A DNA stretch of 64,000 nt from assembly GCF_954871325.1 (NCBI RefSeq), contig NC_088779.1:12464846-12528845 (forward strand). Reading direction: 5' to 3'. The notes below the pieces were generated by a model that saw only the letters and a program-made list of their open reading frames with translations, ran no database searches and was not told where the DNA came from. Of the stretch, positions 27,943 through 40,942 are shown in pieces. Source of the stretch: Gordionus sp. m RMFG-2023. Lineage: Eukaryota > Nematomorpha > Gordioida > Chordodea > Parachordodidae. How positions within the stretch are numbered: the stretch's first letter is position 1; each line of letters opens with the position of its first letter. The translations under genes and the position numbers were made by a program.

Positions 27943-30900
27943 ATGAATGATAAACAATCCCAAGAGTATTCGTATGCCCTTTTAAAAAAAGAAAGAAAAT
28001 CAGATATATATGAAATTAACGAAAGAGGTGGAGAATATGTAGTCACCAAAGGAGACAATAAAAAAGTCAGTTATGATAATCCTCTAACCGATGATATGAT
28101 TGATAAAGTAACCAAAATATTTGGCAACCAGGAAAAAAGCATCACCAATCCGATTAATCCAACATATGACGGTGATATTGCTAATTATCAAAATGAAAAC
28201 AATAAAAAATCATTTCCTGACTTTTATATTTTGAATACAAGTATTGATAAAAACATTCATAACGAGTCTATAACGCGGAGAAATCATAATCATATACACT
28301 CAAAGTCCAACTATGAAGAGTTAAGTAAGGATTACTTAATTGAACCATTAAATCAATCGGAGATATCCGAGTGTGATGAAAGGGAAGATGAGTTTGGGAA
28401 TGAAGACAATGGCATATTATTTGATGATAAGCAAATTGACCCTTTATTTTATAGTGGAAATAAAAGTATAGCGAACGATTTCGAGCATTACTATGATACT
28501 TATAAACCTTACATATCATCTAAAATTAATGGAAGCGATATCAAATTAGTAAAAGATTTTGAATCTCAGGAACCAGTACCGATTATTGAACTACAGACTT
28601 CCAACTCAAATAGCTCTCATAAATCACGAAGTATTATTGCTGATTCAGTTAAATTATTTACTAAAATATTTCCAAATACCTATACATCGATGGATAAGCA
28701 ATATACAAATACATCCGATAATTCTGTCAAGAATAACATGAAATTATCACATTTTAATAGTAAAATTAATTCGTATCAATCTATCCGAAAAAGCAAACCT
28801 TATAAACTTTTGAGGAAAAGCCTACGGTCATCAGGTCTACACGAAAATACTTTCAGTAATTATGGAAAAGGGAATAAAACAGAATATGATAGTGATCGGA
28901 CTTCGGATGAGACAGGAGATAAAATTAAGGACGAATCTATGAATTATGATAGGTAGTATACTATTAAAAAGGTATTAATTTATTTATAAAATATTATAAT
29001 TGTTTTTAGAATTGATAAAATGATCGTCAAAGATACTAAAGATTCGATACTTTTAAACCAAATTCCTAGAATAAGATTGACATTATCTCAAAAGGTTATT
29101 TATTAATTTATCTTATTTATGATTTCTTAATTTTATTAATCTTTTGCCTTTTTGGTTTGTCAAGATTTATCTTATGATACCGATACTAAAAAGTGACACT
29201 TTTTTTCATTAAGGTATCAGTAAAAAAGATACAAGATATATTTACTCATTTTAAAAATATTTGCTCAAATAAATAAAATACTGACAGGAAACCCCTATGT
29301 TGCATAAATATTGGAAAAGGTTATGATAAAAGTCTTTTCCCTATTGATAAATCTTACTATTCAAAAATAAAATTGATACGAGGTATACTTAGAATTATTG
29401 ATATATATAATTGTAATAGCATTGGATAAACTAAGGCAGATAAGTATACTCTTTATTTTATTATAAAATTAGAACCCATATAATTTAGCAAAAATGGGTT
29501 AAGAAAAAAATAAATTATTTTAAGATGTTCAAATACTACGATTTATTTTTATAAACTTTTAACATTTTCAAAGAAATAATTTTAATTTTTAAAATTTTAA
29601 AATTTAATAGAAAGTTTTGACGTTAGTGTTGTTAGAAAGTCCGATTTTGGGTCAATTTTTAAGGCCCGATTAAGATTTTAACCAAAATTTTATTATGTAA
29701 GCTCGAGATTTTAAAAATAGAGGCCAAAACCTTTCTTCCAACTATTAGCAAAATCTCCAGGCTCTCATAATATTATATTGGCTAAAATCTTAATCAGGCC
29801 GTTTTAGAAATCGACCCAATTCAGGCTTTTTAGCTACACTATTTGACTGTTATTATTTTTATATAATAAAAGATTATTTATTTCTAGGTATTGTTAAACG
29901 GCTCGATTAAGCCGATTTTTAGAAATGGCTAACTCAATATTTTATCCAGAAAAATATTACGCAAGCTAAAAGATTTTATTCAGAGATGGTACAAGGGTTC
30001 GGACATTAGCAAAATCTCGAGGCTTAGGCAATATCTTTCCGGCCTAAATATTGAGTTAGCCGTTTTAAAAAAAGTCGAGCTATTTAACAACACTATTTAT
30101 TTCTATTAAAATTTTGAAATATGTTAAATTTTTTTCTTCAAATGGACATCATTTTGTTAATAAGACTGAAAAGGTCTATTTAGTAGAACTGGGGAAGAGG
30201 CGGCGACATAAAAATGTTCATGGGGGCTAATTTCTTTAAAAACTATATGTTCAAAACTGGAAAAAAATAACGTAAAAATTTTAATTAATTTTTAAAAAAA
30301 TATCAAAAAAAAACGCTTTGGGTTTTAATTTAATGCAGAAAATCTTAATTCTTGTTTCTGTTAGAATTTTTTAATATAAATTACCATTAAATAATATTTA
30401 CTAAATATGCTTTATATCATTTTTATTTATGAAAATATTCATTATCACATTTTAATCAAGTCTATTGCTTTTTCTTTTTAATGTTTAAAATTGTGATATG
30501 ATTTAGTCGTTGCTGTTTTATAGTAGAACGTAAATAAGATTTAAGACGTGTTAGTCCTGAAACGATCGTTCCGCAGAAATAGCAGTTGCGAGATGTGTTA
30601 ATAGCATTTTAATAAATTTTTCATACTCCAAATTTGTTTCTTTTTTTTTGATGTCCTCTAAAAAGTGTATATTTTTCCAACTTTGAGTACTTTTTTTATG
30701 AAGAATTGGATGCTATTTCAAGATTATCTGTATAGTATGCAAGACATAATTTCCATCAAGTTTTTGAATTGCAAAAATTTCTCCATATTAATTAAATTAA
30801 TCATTACTGGTTTATTGAAACAATTTTTTATATATGTAATTGTATGATCTAAAAGTTCATAATAAATTTGTCTAATATTTATTACCTAACCCGAAATGAT

Positions 30901-31933
30901 GGTATGATAAATTCGAGCCTTCTTTGAATCTTAAAGACGTTTTTTCTGTTGATATAATAGGCTCCACCAAATTTAATTCCTATGCCTTTATTAAATTCTC
31001 TCCGAAAACTTATTGAAACTATTATATTGTCACATTGCATTTAAAATTTGGATCGGGATTTCTATTTTAAATTTAATATTCTGAAAATATAATGAAAAAC
31101 TTTGAATTTCAGCAACACTTCTACTCTCTTAAATATTGTTAGTATCATTTTAAGAAAAATTTTCAAAAGGATTTATTCGGATTTGCTCGAGATCTCATTG
31201 GTTTGTAAAAACCGGATATCTTTCCCCTAACATGCTCTAACACTAACCTATTCATCATTTTTTTATGAGGGCCCAGCGAGAGAGGGAGACAAAAGAGCAT
31301 AGCAATATATAATATGCTTCTTTTCTCTTTTTTCAAATATTGGAATTATATCTTTTTATACCATTTCTTTTGTAAAATAAACTATCTAAATCTTGTATCT
31401 TTTGTATCTGTATCAAACATACATTTTTTGTATGTCTATATTAAGATATTTTTATTTCTAAATTTGTCTAACTGAGAAAAATTAATTGTTATAATAAGTT
31501 ATTTGGTTGAATGTAAAACTATATATATATTCTTAATTTATTTAGTTGAATTATAATAATTTATAAAATAATTTTTTTAAACTAATAATGATAAAAAAAA
31601 ATTAAGGAAAAGATATATCTTAACATCTTAAGAAATGTTGCTTATGGACTACAAGATTTGGCCCTTGTTCAGTGTATTTTAATAGTCTTTTTGTCAGTTA
31701 CAATTATATTTATGTGGAGTTCTCAACCTTGGCAACTGGGTGAAAAAATCGATTTACACAGATACTATTTGAAAACAGTCTATGAAGATAAAGGGCATAT
31801 ACGCTGGACAAATTATTTTAGAATTTTATTTAACAGTAAGCCGCAAAAAAGTATAATTACTGAATGGGAATATTTAGGACAATTTTGGAAGGATATTCAT
31901 TACTTATTCTCCAAAAATATTGGATATATGTGA
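27943..31933 (+). CDS. Unknown two-exon gene (copy 1), disordered domain plus membrane segment
   Basis: Exon 1 is 27943-28952 and exon 2 is 31633-31933. Splicing AG/GTAGTA to TTAAG/A joins them in phase: 1010 + 301 nt, 437 codons with the stop. I chose the ATG at 27943 because the paralogue at 41850 starts at the matching place (SQEYS follows in both). Exon 1 is rich in Asp, Glu, Lys, Asn and Ser and probably disordered. Exon 2 has LQDLALVQC, then a hydrophobic helix at about residues 346-366, then a basic and aromatic C-terminus with ITEWEYLGQF. Exon 2 has no usable ATG of its own, which supports the join. If unspliced, exon 1 would end at the TAG at 28954. No family was recognised. The 2.7 kb intron carries two hAT MITEs and a decayed hAT. 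Confidence 0.6.
29624..29841. mobile_element. hAT MITE, 218 bp
   Basis: Left end TAGTGTTGTTAGAAAG, right end AGCTACACTA. The flanks TTTGACGT and TTTGACTG share six of eight bases. Inner arms pair around GGCCCGATTAAGATTTT and its complement. It lies in the intron of unknown gene copy 1. Confidence 0.7.
29885..30095. mobile_element. hAT MITE, 211 bp
   Basis: The left end is slightly decayed (TAGGTATTGTTAAAC); the right end is TTTAACAACACTA. The 8 bp duplication TTTATTTC is perfect. It shares GGCTAACTCAATATTTT arms with 15965-16187. Confidence 0.85.
30180..31300 (-). pseudogene. Decayed hAT transposase, ZMYM1-like type
   Basis: On the minus strand near 30500-30600, ISAERSF and then, one frame over, LTRLKSYLRSTIKQQRLN match the hAT C-terminal dimerisation motif (AERSFS, LKxYLRS, RL). 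Frameshifts prevent a continuous frame. GGCGGCGACATAAAAATG near 30200 may be a remnant end. The outer limits are approximate. Confidence 0.55.
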
Positions 31934-32432
31934 ATCCGAATTTGATATTAAAAACCATATAATATATACTATATTTCTCAAAATATTTACATAAACAAAA
32001 TATGCGCGTTATATAATGCTTTAGTGTCATATTGATTTTGTTTGTAGCAATTTGTATGAAATAATTAAATGCAATTTACTTACATGTAAAAGATAAATAA
32101 AGTTGATCTTAATTTGAATTTTTTTTTTACCTATGAGGCAATGACAAGAATAGATATTAACAATATAGAATAAATATAACCTAACCTTTTTAGAAATTAA
32201 GGATCTTCATCCTATAAAAAATGTCAATGTTGAATTGTAAAATATCAAATAAATGGGATAGTTAATCCTGGACCCTTCCATTCCTCTTCTCCTGGAAAAA
32301 ATAGCGGAATTCTCATTCCTCCCATTCACTTTTCATAAAATACCTGAATGAATATTATCATGTGTCATCCTATGTGAGCGACTAACCTTAACTAACTCCG
32401 GTCTTTTTAGTATATATATATAGAGAGAGAGA
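31934..32432. other. 3' flank of unknown gene copy 1
   Basis: The first 150 bp resemble the sequence after the paralogous exon at 49194-49380 (shared ATATTTACATAAA and TGCGTTATA), so the 3' flank was duplicated too. The remainder shows nothing recognisable. Confidence 0.5.
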
Positions 32433-32825
32433 TCTGTAAATCCAGACCCGGCTTATACCTGGCCCAAATCCTGGATTTGCCGGGCCTATTTATAAAAAAT
32501 AATTTCGGGTTTGAGTCGGCCTAATATCTTTAAAAAAAATAAGCCGGTTCGGGTCGGGCTTAAAATTAAATATAATATCACTAAATTTTTAGAATAGATT
32601 TTAGGCGCAAATATTTCTTATTTGTACAATTAAAAAACTATTAAACTTTTCTATATTTAAATAAATGGCAGGACCGGGCAGACAAATAATTTATTTTTTA
32701 TTGGGGACTTTTCGGGTCAAATAAAAATTTTTTTATTCGAAATCGGACTAGGGCTGACAAATTTTATAAAAAAAAATTTTGGCCCGGCCCGGACTTGAAA
32801 AATTAGGCCCGATGCAGATCACTAG
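32433..32825. mobile_element. GGCCCGG-type palindromic element
   Basis: It begins GATCTGTAAATCCAGACCCGG and ends GGCCCGATGCAGATC. Inverted GGGCCGGGTT-like repeats run inward from both ends. Related arrays lie at 34105-34435, 35170-35460 and about 48690-48770. Superfamily not settled; no clear target duplication. Confidence 0.5.
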
Positions 32826-33031
32826 TACATATATTTATTATGAGTGACATGGCAATTTTTTTTATAATCATAATAAATATAACCTCAACTTCTCATATAA
32901 ACTAGCTCCCTCACCTAGATCCAGGCGCGTACGCAGGAATTTGGTCTGGGGGGGATAATAAATTTTTTAAAGAAATATTGTTTTTTAAAAGTATCAAGCA
33001 TAAATTTATTAGGACTAATAACTATAATACA

Positions 33032-34886
33032 CAGGCGCGTACGCAGCGGGGGGGGGGACAGGGGGACAAATCCCCCCCCAAAGCCAAAAAATGCAGATGC
33101 CGGATTATATTTTTCAAAAATATTATTGTTAATATTAATTTATATTTGTTAATATTTATTCTTATCTCATATATACATATATATATATATATTTTATTTA
33201 TCACATTCATCTACTAAGTTATTTTATCAATCAATTTCGATTTCAAGTTTTCCTTGGCGTAATTTACCTATTATTTTCAAATTTTAGTGGCGTAATATTT
33301 ATCTAAATTTCTAATAAAATAATAATTATCTCTGAAACTCCTTGTCCAACAGGGAGAAAAAAATTGCAAGCTTGTCCAACGAGATCGAGTCTCCGCCACA
33401 GTAACAGCTATTTTGGAGTTAGAAGAGCTGATTATTAATGCTATTACTGAAATATCACAATGGCTTGAAAGAAATATTTCCTCAGAAGCAAGAAAATTAT
33501 TGGATTCAATACTTATTCCAAATTTTTTTTCTCATTAGAATGTATTACTTAATTATACAACTATTTTATGTAATACTTTTAAAAACATAACATTGACTTG
33601 ATTAAGAAGATGAGAATAGCGGAGAGCATTTTATTAGAACTCAAGGAAATAGAGCTAGTGTTGTTGAAGAATTTCATATTTTATATGTTATTGTTGAGTC
33701 AAAAGCAGAGCTATACGTGTTAAATATTTGTCCCCCTCGACTTGCAGCAAGCAAGCTCATCATCAAAACATTAATATAGGATCAGTAGAAGAGTATTATA
33801 AAACAAATGTCCCCTCTCCCAACCTTTTTCATATGGTGATAGAAAAAAAATATAAATATTTGTTATATTTTTATCATGAAGATGTTAAAATATCTTATGA
33901 TGCCTTATTAGCTGAATAACTATGATTAAAAGATTAACTATGGTTGATACAGTCCCAAAAAATGCTATGGATGCTTTTTATTTCAAACACATTTTAGATT
34001 ATACTCCCAATTATTAAAATGGTTATATATATATTAGCAGCTCTTTAGTAAACTAATGAGAGAACATTCACTTTTTAAAGAAGAATAACAGAGCCTTGCA
34101 GAGGTACCATTTGCAAGACCAGGCCCAGATTTTATTTTAAAATTTTTTCCGGCCCGGGTTTTTTTTAAAAAAATTTTCAGGCCCGGCCCGGCTGGCTTAG
34201 CCCGAATTTTTTAAAATAAATTATATTTATTTTTGATATTTATAGCTAATAATGGCGATTTCAAATATTTGGTTTTAAAATATACAACTCGGCTCGGATA
34301 TTTTTTCTTAAAAAATTTTCAGGCCCAGCCCGGGTGTTTTTAAAAAAAAATTACGAGCCCGGCCCGGGTATATTTAAAAAAATTAAAATACCGTCCGGCT
34401 CAGGGGCCGGGCCTGCAAGTCTGTGAAAAACATACCTATGAAATACAACATCTGAAAGTAGATTGAATGATTTGGATCTTTTGAATATTCATAGACATTT
34501 AACGCCAAGCAAGGATTGATAATTGAAAAATTAGCTCAAAACATACAAAATACAATTATTCCTAAGAAACTTTTTGTGTATTAATTTATATTTACAACAT
34601 TTAAATTTTTTATACTTTATATATTTTAAAAGCTCAAAAAATTCAAATTTCAATTTTGGGTCATTTAGGTGATTCATATCGTGGGTTATATTCACTTTAT
34701 ATTTTATGATTCACATTTAAATGCCGGTTTATATATATAATTTTTTTAATTCACATTAGTTTAAAATTGTGTATTAGAAAAGTTATTAATCCTAATAAAT
34801 TTATGCTTAGTATTTTTAATTAAAAATATTATTTCTTAAAAAAATTTATTATCCCCCCCCAGACCAAATTCCTGCGTACGCGCCTG
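33032..34886 (+). mobile_element. Inner hAT copy inserted in inverted copy of itself
   Basis: The ends CAGGCGCGTACGCAG and CTGCGTACGCGCCTG are perfect 15 bp inverted repeats. The 8 bp duplication ATAATACA is perfect (33024-33031 and 34887-34894). Plus-strand transposase fragments with many stops lie at 33350-34020 and are the inverted equivalents of those at 35600-36560. A GGCCCGG-type array lies inside at 34105-34435. About 1.85 kb. Confidence 0.9.
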
Positions 34887-35690
34887 ATAATACACAATTT
34901 TAAATTTATGTGAATTATAAAAAAATTATATGTAAAGAATCACTTAAATGACCCAAAATAGAAATTTGAATATTTTGAGCCCTAACACAAAAAGTTTCTT
35001 AGGAATAATTGCATTTTAAGTGTTATATATTTACAATGTAAAATCCATTCTTCGTTGTGATTGAGCTAATTTTTCAATTATCTCATCCTTGCTTGTCGTC
35101 CAATGCCTATGAATATTCAAAAGATCCAAACCTTTCAATCTACTTTCAGATTTTGTACTTTTTGGTATGTTTTTCAGAGACCTGCAGACCCGGCCCCCGG
35201 GCTGGACAGTATTTTAATTTTTTAAATATACCCGGGCCGGGCCCAAAATTTTAAAAAAAAACACACAAGCCGGGCCTGAAAATTTTATTTTAAAAAAAGC
35301 CTGGCCGGGCCTGAAAATTTTTTAAAAGCAGAGTCGGGCCTAAAAAAATTTTAAAAATAGCCGGGCCGGGCCTGAAAATTTTTTAAAAAAATCCCAGGCA
35401 GGGTCGTAAAAAATCTTTAAAAAAAATCCGGGCCGTGCCCTGTAAATGGTACTTCTGCAGGCCTCTGTTATTCTTAAAAAAGAGAATGTTCTCTCATTAG
35501 TTTACTAATGGGAAGAGTTTATAAACCCTTTTAATAGGAATTTAATCTAAAATGTGTTTGAAATAATGCAGAGCATCCATAGCATTTTTTGGGACTATAT
35601 CAACCATTGTTAATCTTATAAACATAGTTATTCAGTTAGTAAGGCATTATAAGATACTTTAACATCTTCACAATAAAAATCTAACAAATA

Positions 35691-36237
35691 TATTTTTTTC
35701 TATCACCATCTGAAAAAGGTTGGGAAGGCTTTTGTGGAAGTAATATTTGCAGATTAGTAAGTGCTGCATGATGAATTAAAAATTCATTTATTTGGGTTAT
35801 AAATGTATCTGCATCTAAGATATACTCTTCTACTGATCCTATATTAATGTTTTAACGATGAGCTTGCTTTGATACAAGTCGAGGGAGACAAATATTAAAC
35901 ACGTATAGCTCTGCTTTTGACTCAACAATAAAATATGAAATTCTTCATCAACATTCGCCCTAATTTTTTTTTCTATCACCATCTGAAAAAGGTTGGGAAG
36001 GCTTTTATGGAAGTAATATTTGCAGATTAGTAAGTGCTGCATGATGAATTAAAAATTCATTTATTTGGGTTATAAATGTATCTGCATCTAAGATAAACTC
36101 TTCTACTGATCCTATATTAATGTTTTAACGATGAGCTTGCTTTGATACAAGTCGAGGGAGACAAATATTAAACACGTATAGCTCTGCTTTTGACTCAACA
36201 ATAAAATATGAAATTCTTCATCAACATTCGCCCTAAT
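35691..36237. repeat. 273 bp tandem duplication inside the outer hAT
   Basis: Two adjacent, nearly identical copies of a transposase segment (TATCACCATCTGAAAAAGG begins at 35701 and again at 35974). The inner hAT copy has a single unit, so the duplication arose in the outer copy after the families split. Near identity implies it is recent. Confidence 0.9.
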
Positions 36238-36849
36238 TTCCTTGAGTTCTGATAAAATGCTCTCCGCTATTCTCATCTTCATAATCAAGTCGATGTCATG
36301 TTTTTGAAAAGTAATACTTAAAAGTTGTACAATTAAATAATACATTCTAATGAAAAATAAAATTTGAAATAAGCATTGAATCCAATAATTTTCTTGCTTC
36401 TGAGGAAACATTTCTTTCAGGCCATTGTGATATTTCAGTAATAGCAAATAATTGGCTCTAACTCCTTAAAAGCTGTTACTGCTTGATGGCAGAGACTCTA
36501 TCTCGTTAGACAAGGTTGCAATTTGTTTTTCCCTGTTGGACAAGAAGTTTCAGAAATAATAATTATTTGACTAGAAATTTGAAAATGGTAGATAAATATT
36601 ACGCCACTAAAAATTTGAAAATAATAAGTAAATATTACGCCGGAAAACTTGAAATCGTAATTAATTGATAAAACAACTTAGTAGATAAATGTGATAATAA
36701 ATGTAATTAAATATATATTTAATATGAGATACGAATAAATATTAACAAATATAAATTTATATAAACAATAATATTTTTGAAAGATATATCCGGCATCTGC
36801 ATTTTTTGGCTTTGGTTCTGAGGTTTCTTCCTGCAAGTCTTTTCATTTT

Positions 36850-37823
36850 TTTTCCCATATTACTATTATCAATATTTTTAAAGTATTTAAGTTGACCACA
36901 ACTTTAATAAATGCGATATATATTTTTTACAGGGCTTTAGACTCCATCCATATTTTACAGGTATTTGGGCGGTATGCTATTTAAAAACGACTTTGCCATT
37001 GAATGACTTGCAGGTCATTTTATAATGATGTCATTTAAATATGCTACCCTATTAAAATGTAACTGTATTATTTGATGAATCAAAGTTAAACAAGTATTAG
37101 GAAAAAAATCAGTGGGATTCATATTGTAAAAGTGCTAATAGTAGCATAACTCAATTCAATTATGACCGGAGCACATCGGGGCAAGGTTCACATAAATCTA
37201 ACTTAATTTATTTTAAAACGAATTAAGTCTAAAGTCTGGAATGTAATCCTATGATAATCATAATATACACTTATTGTTAAAAACTATTTCCCTTATGTCA
37301 ACTCATAAATATTTTATACTAAAAAATATATCCTAACTACATATATATGAAGTTTTATATCACAAGATTAACGATTAATATATAATCTTTTGTTGTGATG
37401 AGATCTTGAGGCAGTCAAGAAGAGGCACGCAGGGTCATTTTATATCAATAAAATATTACCTTTTTACTCTACATTTATTATACTATTATTTTTTTTAAAT
37501 TAGATTATATAATTTTAGATCTTTACTCTTTTAATCCTTACCTTATTAATTAGGGGAATAATTTCTTTTATATTACGATATGTGTAGTCGGTCCTACATA
37601 CCAAGTTATATTCAATACATTTTTTAAGAAAATATATATATTGAATTGAAAACAATTTTTTCCTAATAAAAAAAATCAACAGACAAGATAAGCTACTATT
37701 TAAGATATTAGTCAATATTTATATGTAATGAGGTTATTACAAAATCTAATTATATTAACCCTAGTCTCCATTATAGTTAGTGTGTGGAAAATTTGAAATA
37801 ATTTTTAAATATTTGCTTACGCT
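36850..37823. other. Intergenic AT-rich DNA
   Basis: No exon or transposon end was recognised between the outer hAT and the next hAT element. An AT-rich minus-strand frame at 37515-37715 has no recognisable features. Confidence 0.4.
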
Positions 37824-40800
37824 TAGTGCTGTAAACATTTTTTAAAAAAATCGAACGCTTCATGAACGCGTTCATGCGTTCAAAATTTTTTGATAAATTT
37901 TTTTTTAAATTTAATTTAAAATAAATAAATGCCTTATATTTTTCAACACAATATATTAGCCATGATAAAAAATAATAGTTTTATTTTGATAATATAATTA
38001 TAAATACAATATAATAGAGCGATAAAAAAATTAATTTATAAAAAAAATTTCTTATTAATTTTTAATAATATTTGCTTTTCAAAATTTTCTACTGATAGGC
38101 ATGAACGCTTGGCAGTTAATACAGCGTTAGCTATACTAAAAACTCGCTCAACAGGGGCAGATGAAGGGATTGCGGTGTTATACTTGATAAACAATTCTTT
38201 TAAAAGGGGGAATTTATTAAAAACATTTAATGTTTTATCCTTTGTTTCAAAAAATTGAGCTATGTTATCATCCTCCAATCTGCCCTCTTCTTCCTCGTCA
38301 AAAAAAAAAGATATCTCGGAATTGACAGTTCTTTCATTATCAATTCTTGGGGTTTCAATGCCTTTTTTCAAAAAAGCTATAAGTTTATTCTTTAAAGGTT
38401 CATTTTGTGGAAGCTTTATCCAAGGCCATTGAAGCTTGAATATCGGATGTATAATTGCTGAAAGTAGATATTGATCTTCATATATATGTTGAAATCTTAA
38501 AAAAAATAAAATATATGTAATTAATTTGATAGTGATAGGTTTAATACCTTTTATTAATCCCATTTAATACAGCATCTATCAATGGTTACCCATATTTTAG
38601 ACCACTGAGTTTGTTTAATTTTATACTAACTATTGTTATTGTCGGGGTCAAATATCCCAAATGCATCTTTTCCTCACTTTCTAAAATAGTGAGAGCTGTT
38701 GCAATAGGCTCCATGATCTATTTTAATATTTAAAAAAATTCATTATAATATTTATTTTAAAAAATTTTATTAGGACTTACAATACAGTACTCTTCCAAAA
38801 ATTTTTTATCATTGTTTGAGAGTCTAGCTAATCCTCCCATATCACAGACTTTGTCAAACAAACTAGAATTTTCTTTTACTAAGGAATCTATTAATTTCAA
38901 AGAATTATAATAAGAATTCCATCGGGTAATAACAGGCCTAATAAGTAATCTTGACAAATTACTCTTTAAGTCTGCAGCAAATGATGTTGACTGATTTTAT
39001 TTGTTCAATAAACTTTTGCATTTATCAAATGCACTATTTACTATTCTTTTAAAAGATACATCTATTAATGCTTTTTCAGCATCAACACTTGCCACTAAAT
39101 TAAGATTGTGGCAAGCACAAGAGTGATGTTTGGGGAGATAGATAAAATTTTCCTCCCTATTTTGATTTTCAAACACCTCATTTAATGATAATGATTCAAT
39201 TTCATCTTCCTCATCTTCAGATATTTTCTCAAATAATCTATAATTTTTTTTAAATATAAAAATTAAATTATAGACTATTTATTTATACCTAAAGGCCTTT
39301 AAAAAGTTTCTTGCATTATCAGTGACACATAATGTTACCTTATTATGTATTTTAAATTTCTTTAGAAGGTTTGAAATTGTTTCAGCTAAATAATCATATG
39401 TGTGTTTGCTAGTTAGCCTTTGGAAAGCTAAGCATGCCGATTTTCTTTCTAAAGTGACAGCATCTAACCAGTGTACAGTCATGCCTAAAAACGAACTAAT
39501 AATATAAACAAATTGATATATTCAAAGTTTAATGTACAAAATACTGATGGTATGATGACCATGAATCTGCTGTGATGCAAAGAATTGTTTGATTGCCTAA
39601 ACAAGTTATCATTTTATCTATCATGATATTATAATCTTTTGATATTTTTGACACAAGGGCGTGCGTGACATAACCTTTTTATTTGGTTGTAATATGGTTA
39701 TCATTTTTACAAAAGCAGGTTTTTCAACGATATTAAAAGGCTCTACTTCTTCTATAATGAAGTTAATTATTGCATCATCAATTTGTGATTGAATCACATT
39801 TGATGCATTTTTTTTATAATTTAAGAGTGTCTGTTGTTTAAATTTCTCAGCCTTTACTTTTTTTTTAATTGTATCACTATAATTTGTTAAATGATCATTA
39901 ATTTCTTGCATCATACTATCATGAGAACTCTGTAAAAATTTAGGAATTTTTGATAAATTATGCTACAGATAATATTATTTTATTAAATAGGTAATAGCAA
40001 AGTTATGACTTATAAAATAATTCTAAAATCAGTGTTTGGCAGTACCACAAATACTTGTATCTAAGATACAAGATCCTTTTGTATCTTGTACTCAGTACTT
40101 TTTGACATTTTTAACTAGTCTGAAAAGAATCTTTTTCATTTTTTTGACAAAAGATATATTCTTTTTAATATTTATGTTTTTTAAAATTTTACATATCACA
40201 GTATATATCTTATTTTCCCCTATTTTAAATACATTGATAAACAAAATTAGCTCCCATAAAAATACTAGCCTTTCATATCGCTAAGAATGGACTAATACTA
40301 ATATTAAAATGCCTTATTATAATTAACTATATAATATTATGTAATTATTTTTACTTAGAACAATTAAAATAAATTATTAACTGGTTATATAGTTATACAT
40401 ATTATATAATATAAAATAATTAATGTTACAATCAGATGTCTTTTTAAATTGGAGCTTGAAGATGTTGACACTGATATAATACTTTTTGGACACATTTTAC
40501 ATTTGGTAACTATTGAATTACCTTTTGATTTTAAAACAGTGAAATATTTTTGATATTTGGGTCATGGTAATTCTAATTCATCTAATATTGAATTTTGATT
40601 TTCAGAATCTGATGATGAAATATTTATATCCATGCAAATGCTAATCTATTAAATTAAAATATAAAATATTCAAATTAATAAACTTTAATCTTATCTTCTC
40701 TAGCAGTAGCACGTTATGGTACGTTAATTGCAATATGAAAGAGGAAAAAGTAAAAACAGCTGATTAAAAAATATAAGACCTTTTTGTTAAAAAATTGGAT

Positions 40801-40942
40801 TAAATATTAATTTTTCAAATAAATAAAAATATAAGACTTTTTTGTTAAAACATGCGGATTAATATTAATTTTTCAAATAAATAAAAATAAAATTTAAAAT
40901 TGAACGAACGTAAAATTGAACGCGTTCATCATTACAACACTA
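37824..40942 (-). mobile_element. Near full-length hAT element, 3.1 kb
   Basis: Left end TAGTGCTGTAAACA, right end TTACAACACTA. Subterminal GAACGCGTTC palindromes lie at both ends. The flanks share TTACGC (GCTTACGCT and CGTTACGCT), an imperfect 8 bp duplication. Minus-strand transposase segments occur in the expected order. It is the best candidate source of the TAGTGTTG-ended MITEs and foldbacks here. Confidence 0.85.
38036..40633 (-). pseudogene. hAT transposase, BED-finger type, disrupted
   Basis: Segments in order on the minus strand. At 40633-40430 is an N-terminus with BED zinc finger residues (CKMCP, then SSSNLKRH), broken by a TGA where the copy near 17980 has TGG. At 39914-39621 is FIIEEVEPFNIVEKPAF. 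At 39482-39279 is TVHWLDAVTLERKSACL, then HTYDYLAETI and VTDNARNFLKAF, the RNase H-like region. At 39110-38757 is SCACHNLNLVA with an in-frame TAA, followed by RWNSYYNSL. At 38563-38036 is the dimerisation domain with SSAPVERVFSIANAVLT. Short introns may link the parts. It looks recently inactivated, since most motifs are intact. Confidence 0.8.

Larger units (their letters stand above)
32922..36815 (-). mobile_element. Outer hAT copy (CAGGCGCGTACGCAG), interrupted and truncated
   Basis: One terminus, CAGGCGCGTACGCAG, is at 32922. The element continues to 33031, is interrupted by a younger copy of its own family, and resumes at about 34895. Homology to the inner copy's opposite end stops near 36815, where the terminus is missing. 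On the minus strand, about 35700-36470, are ESKAELYVFNICLP, KQAHR and NINIGSVEEY, a signature of ZMYM1-like hAT transposases. Stops are frequent. The inner and outer copies are in opposite orientation, so the locus is a large palindrome with arms of about 1.8 kb. Confidence 0.75.

Noticed and set aside
28268-28741. Frames overlapping exon 1 of the unknown gene (minus strand, and another plus frame)
   Set aside because: Shadows. The long plus-strand frame is supported by its paralogue.
33022-33217. Short frames rich in Gly/Pro across the poly-G tract
   Set aside because: They lie on the terminal repeat of a hAT element.
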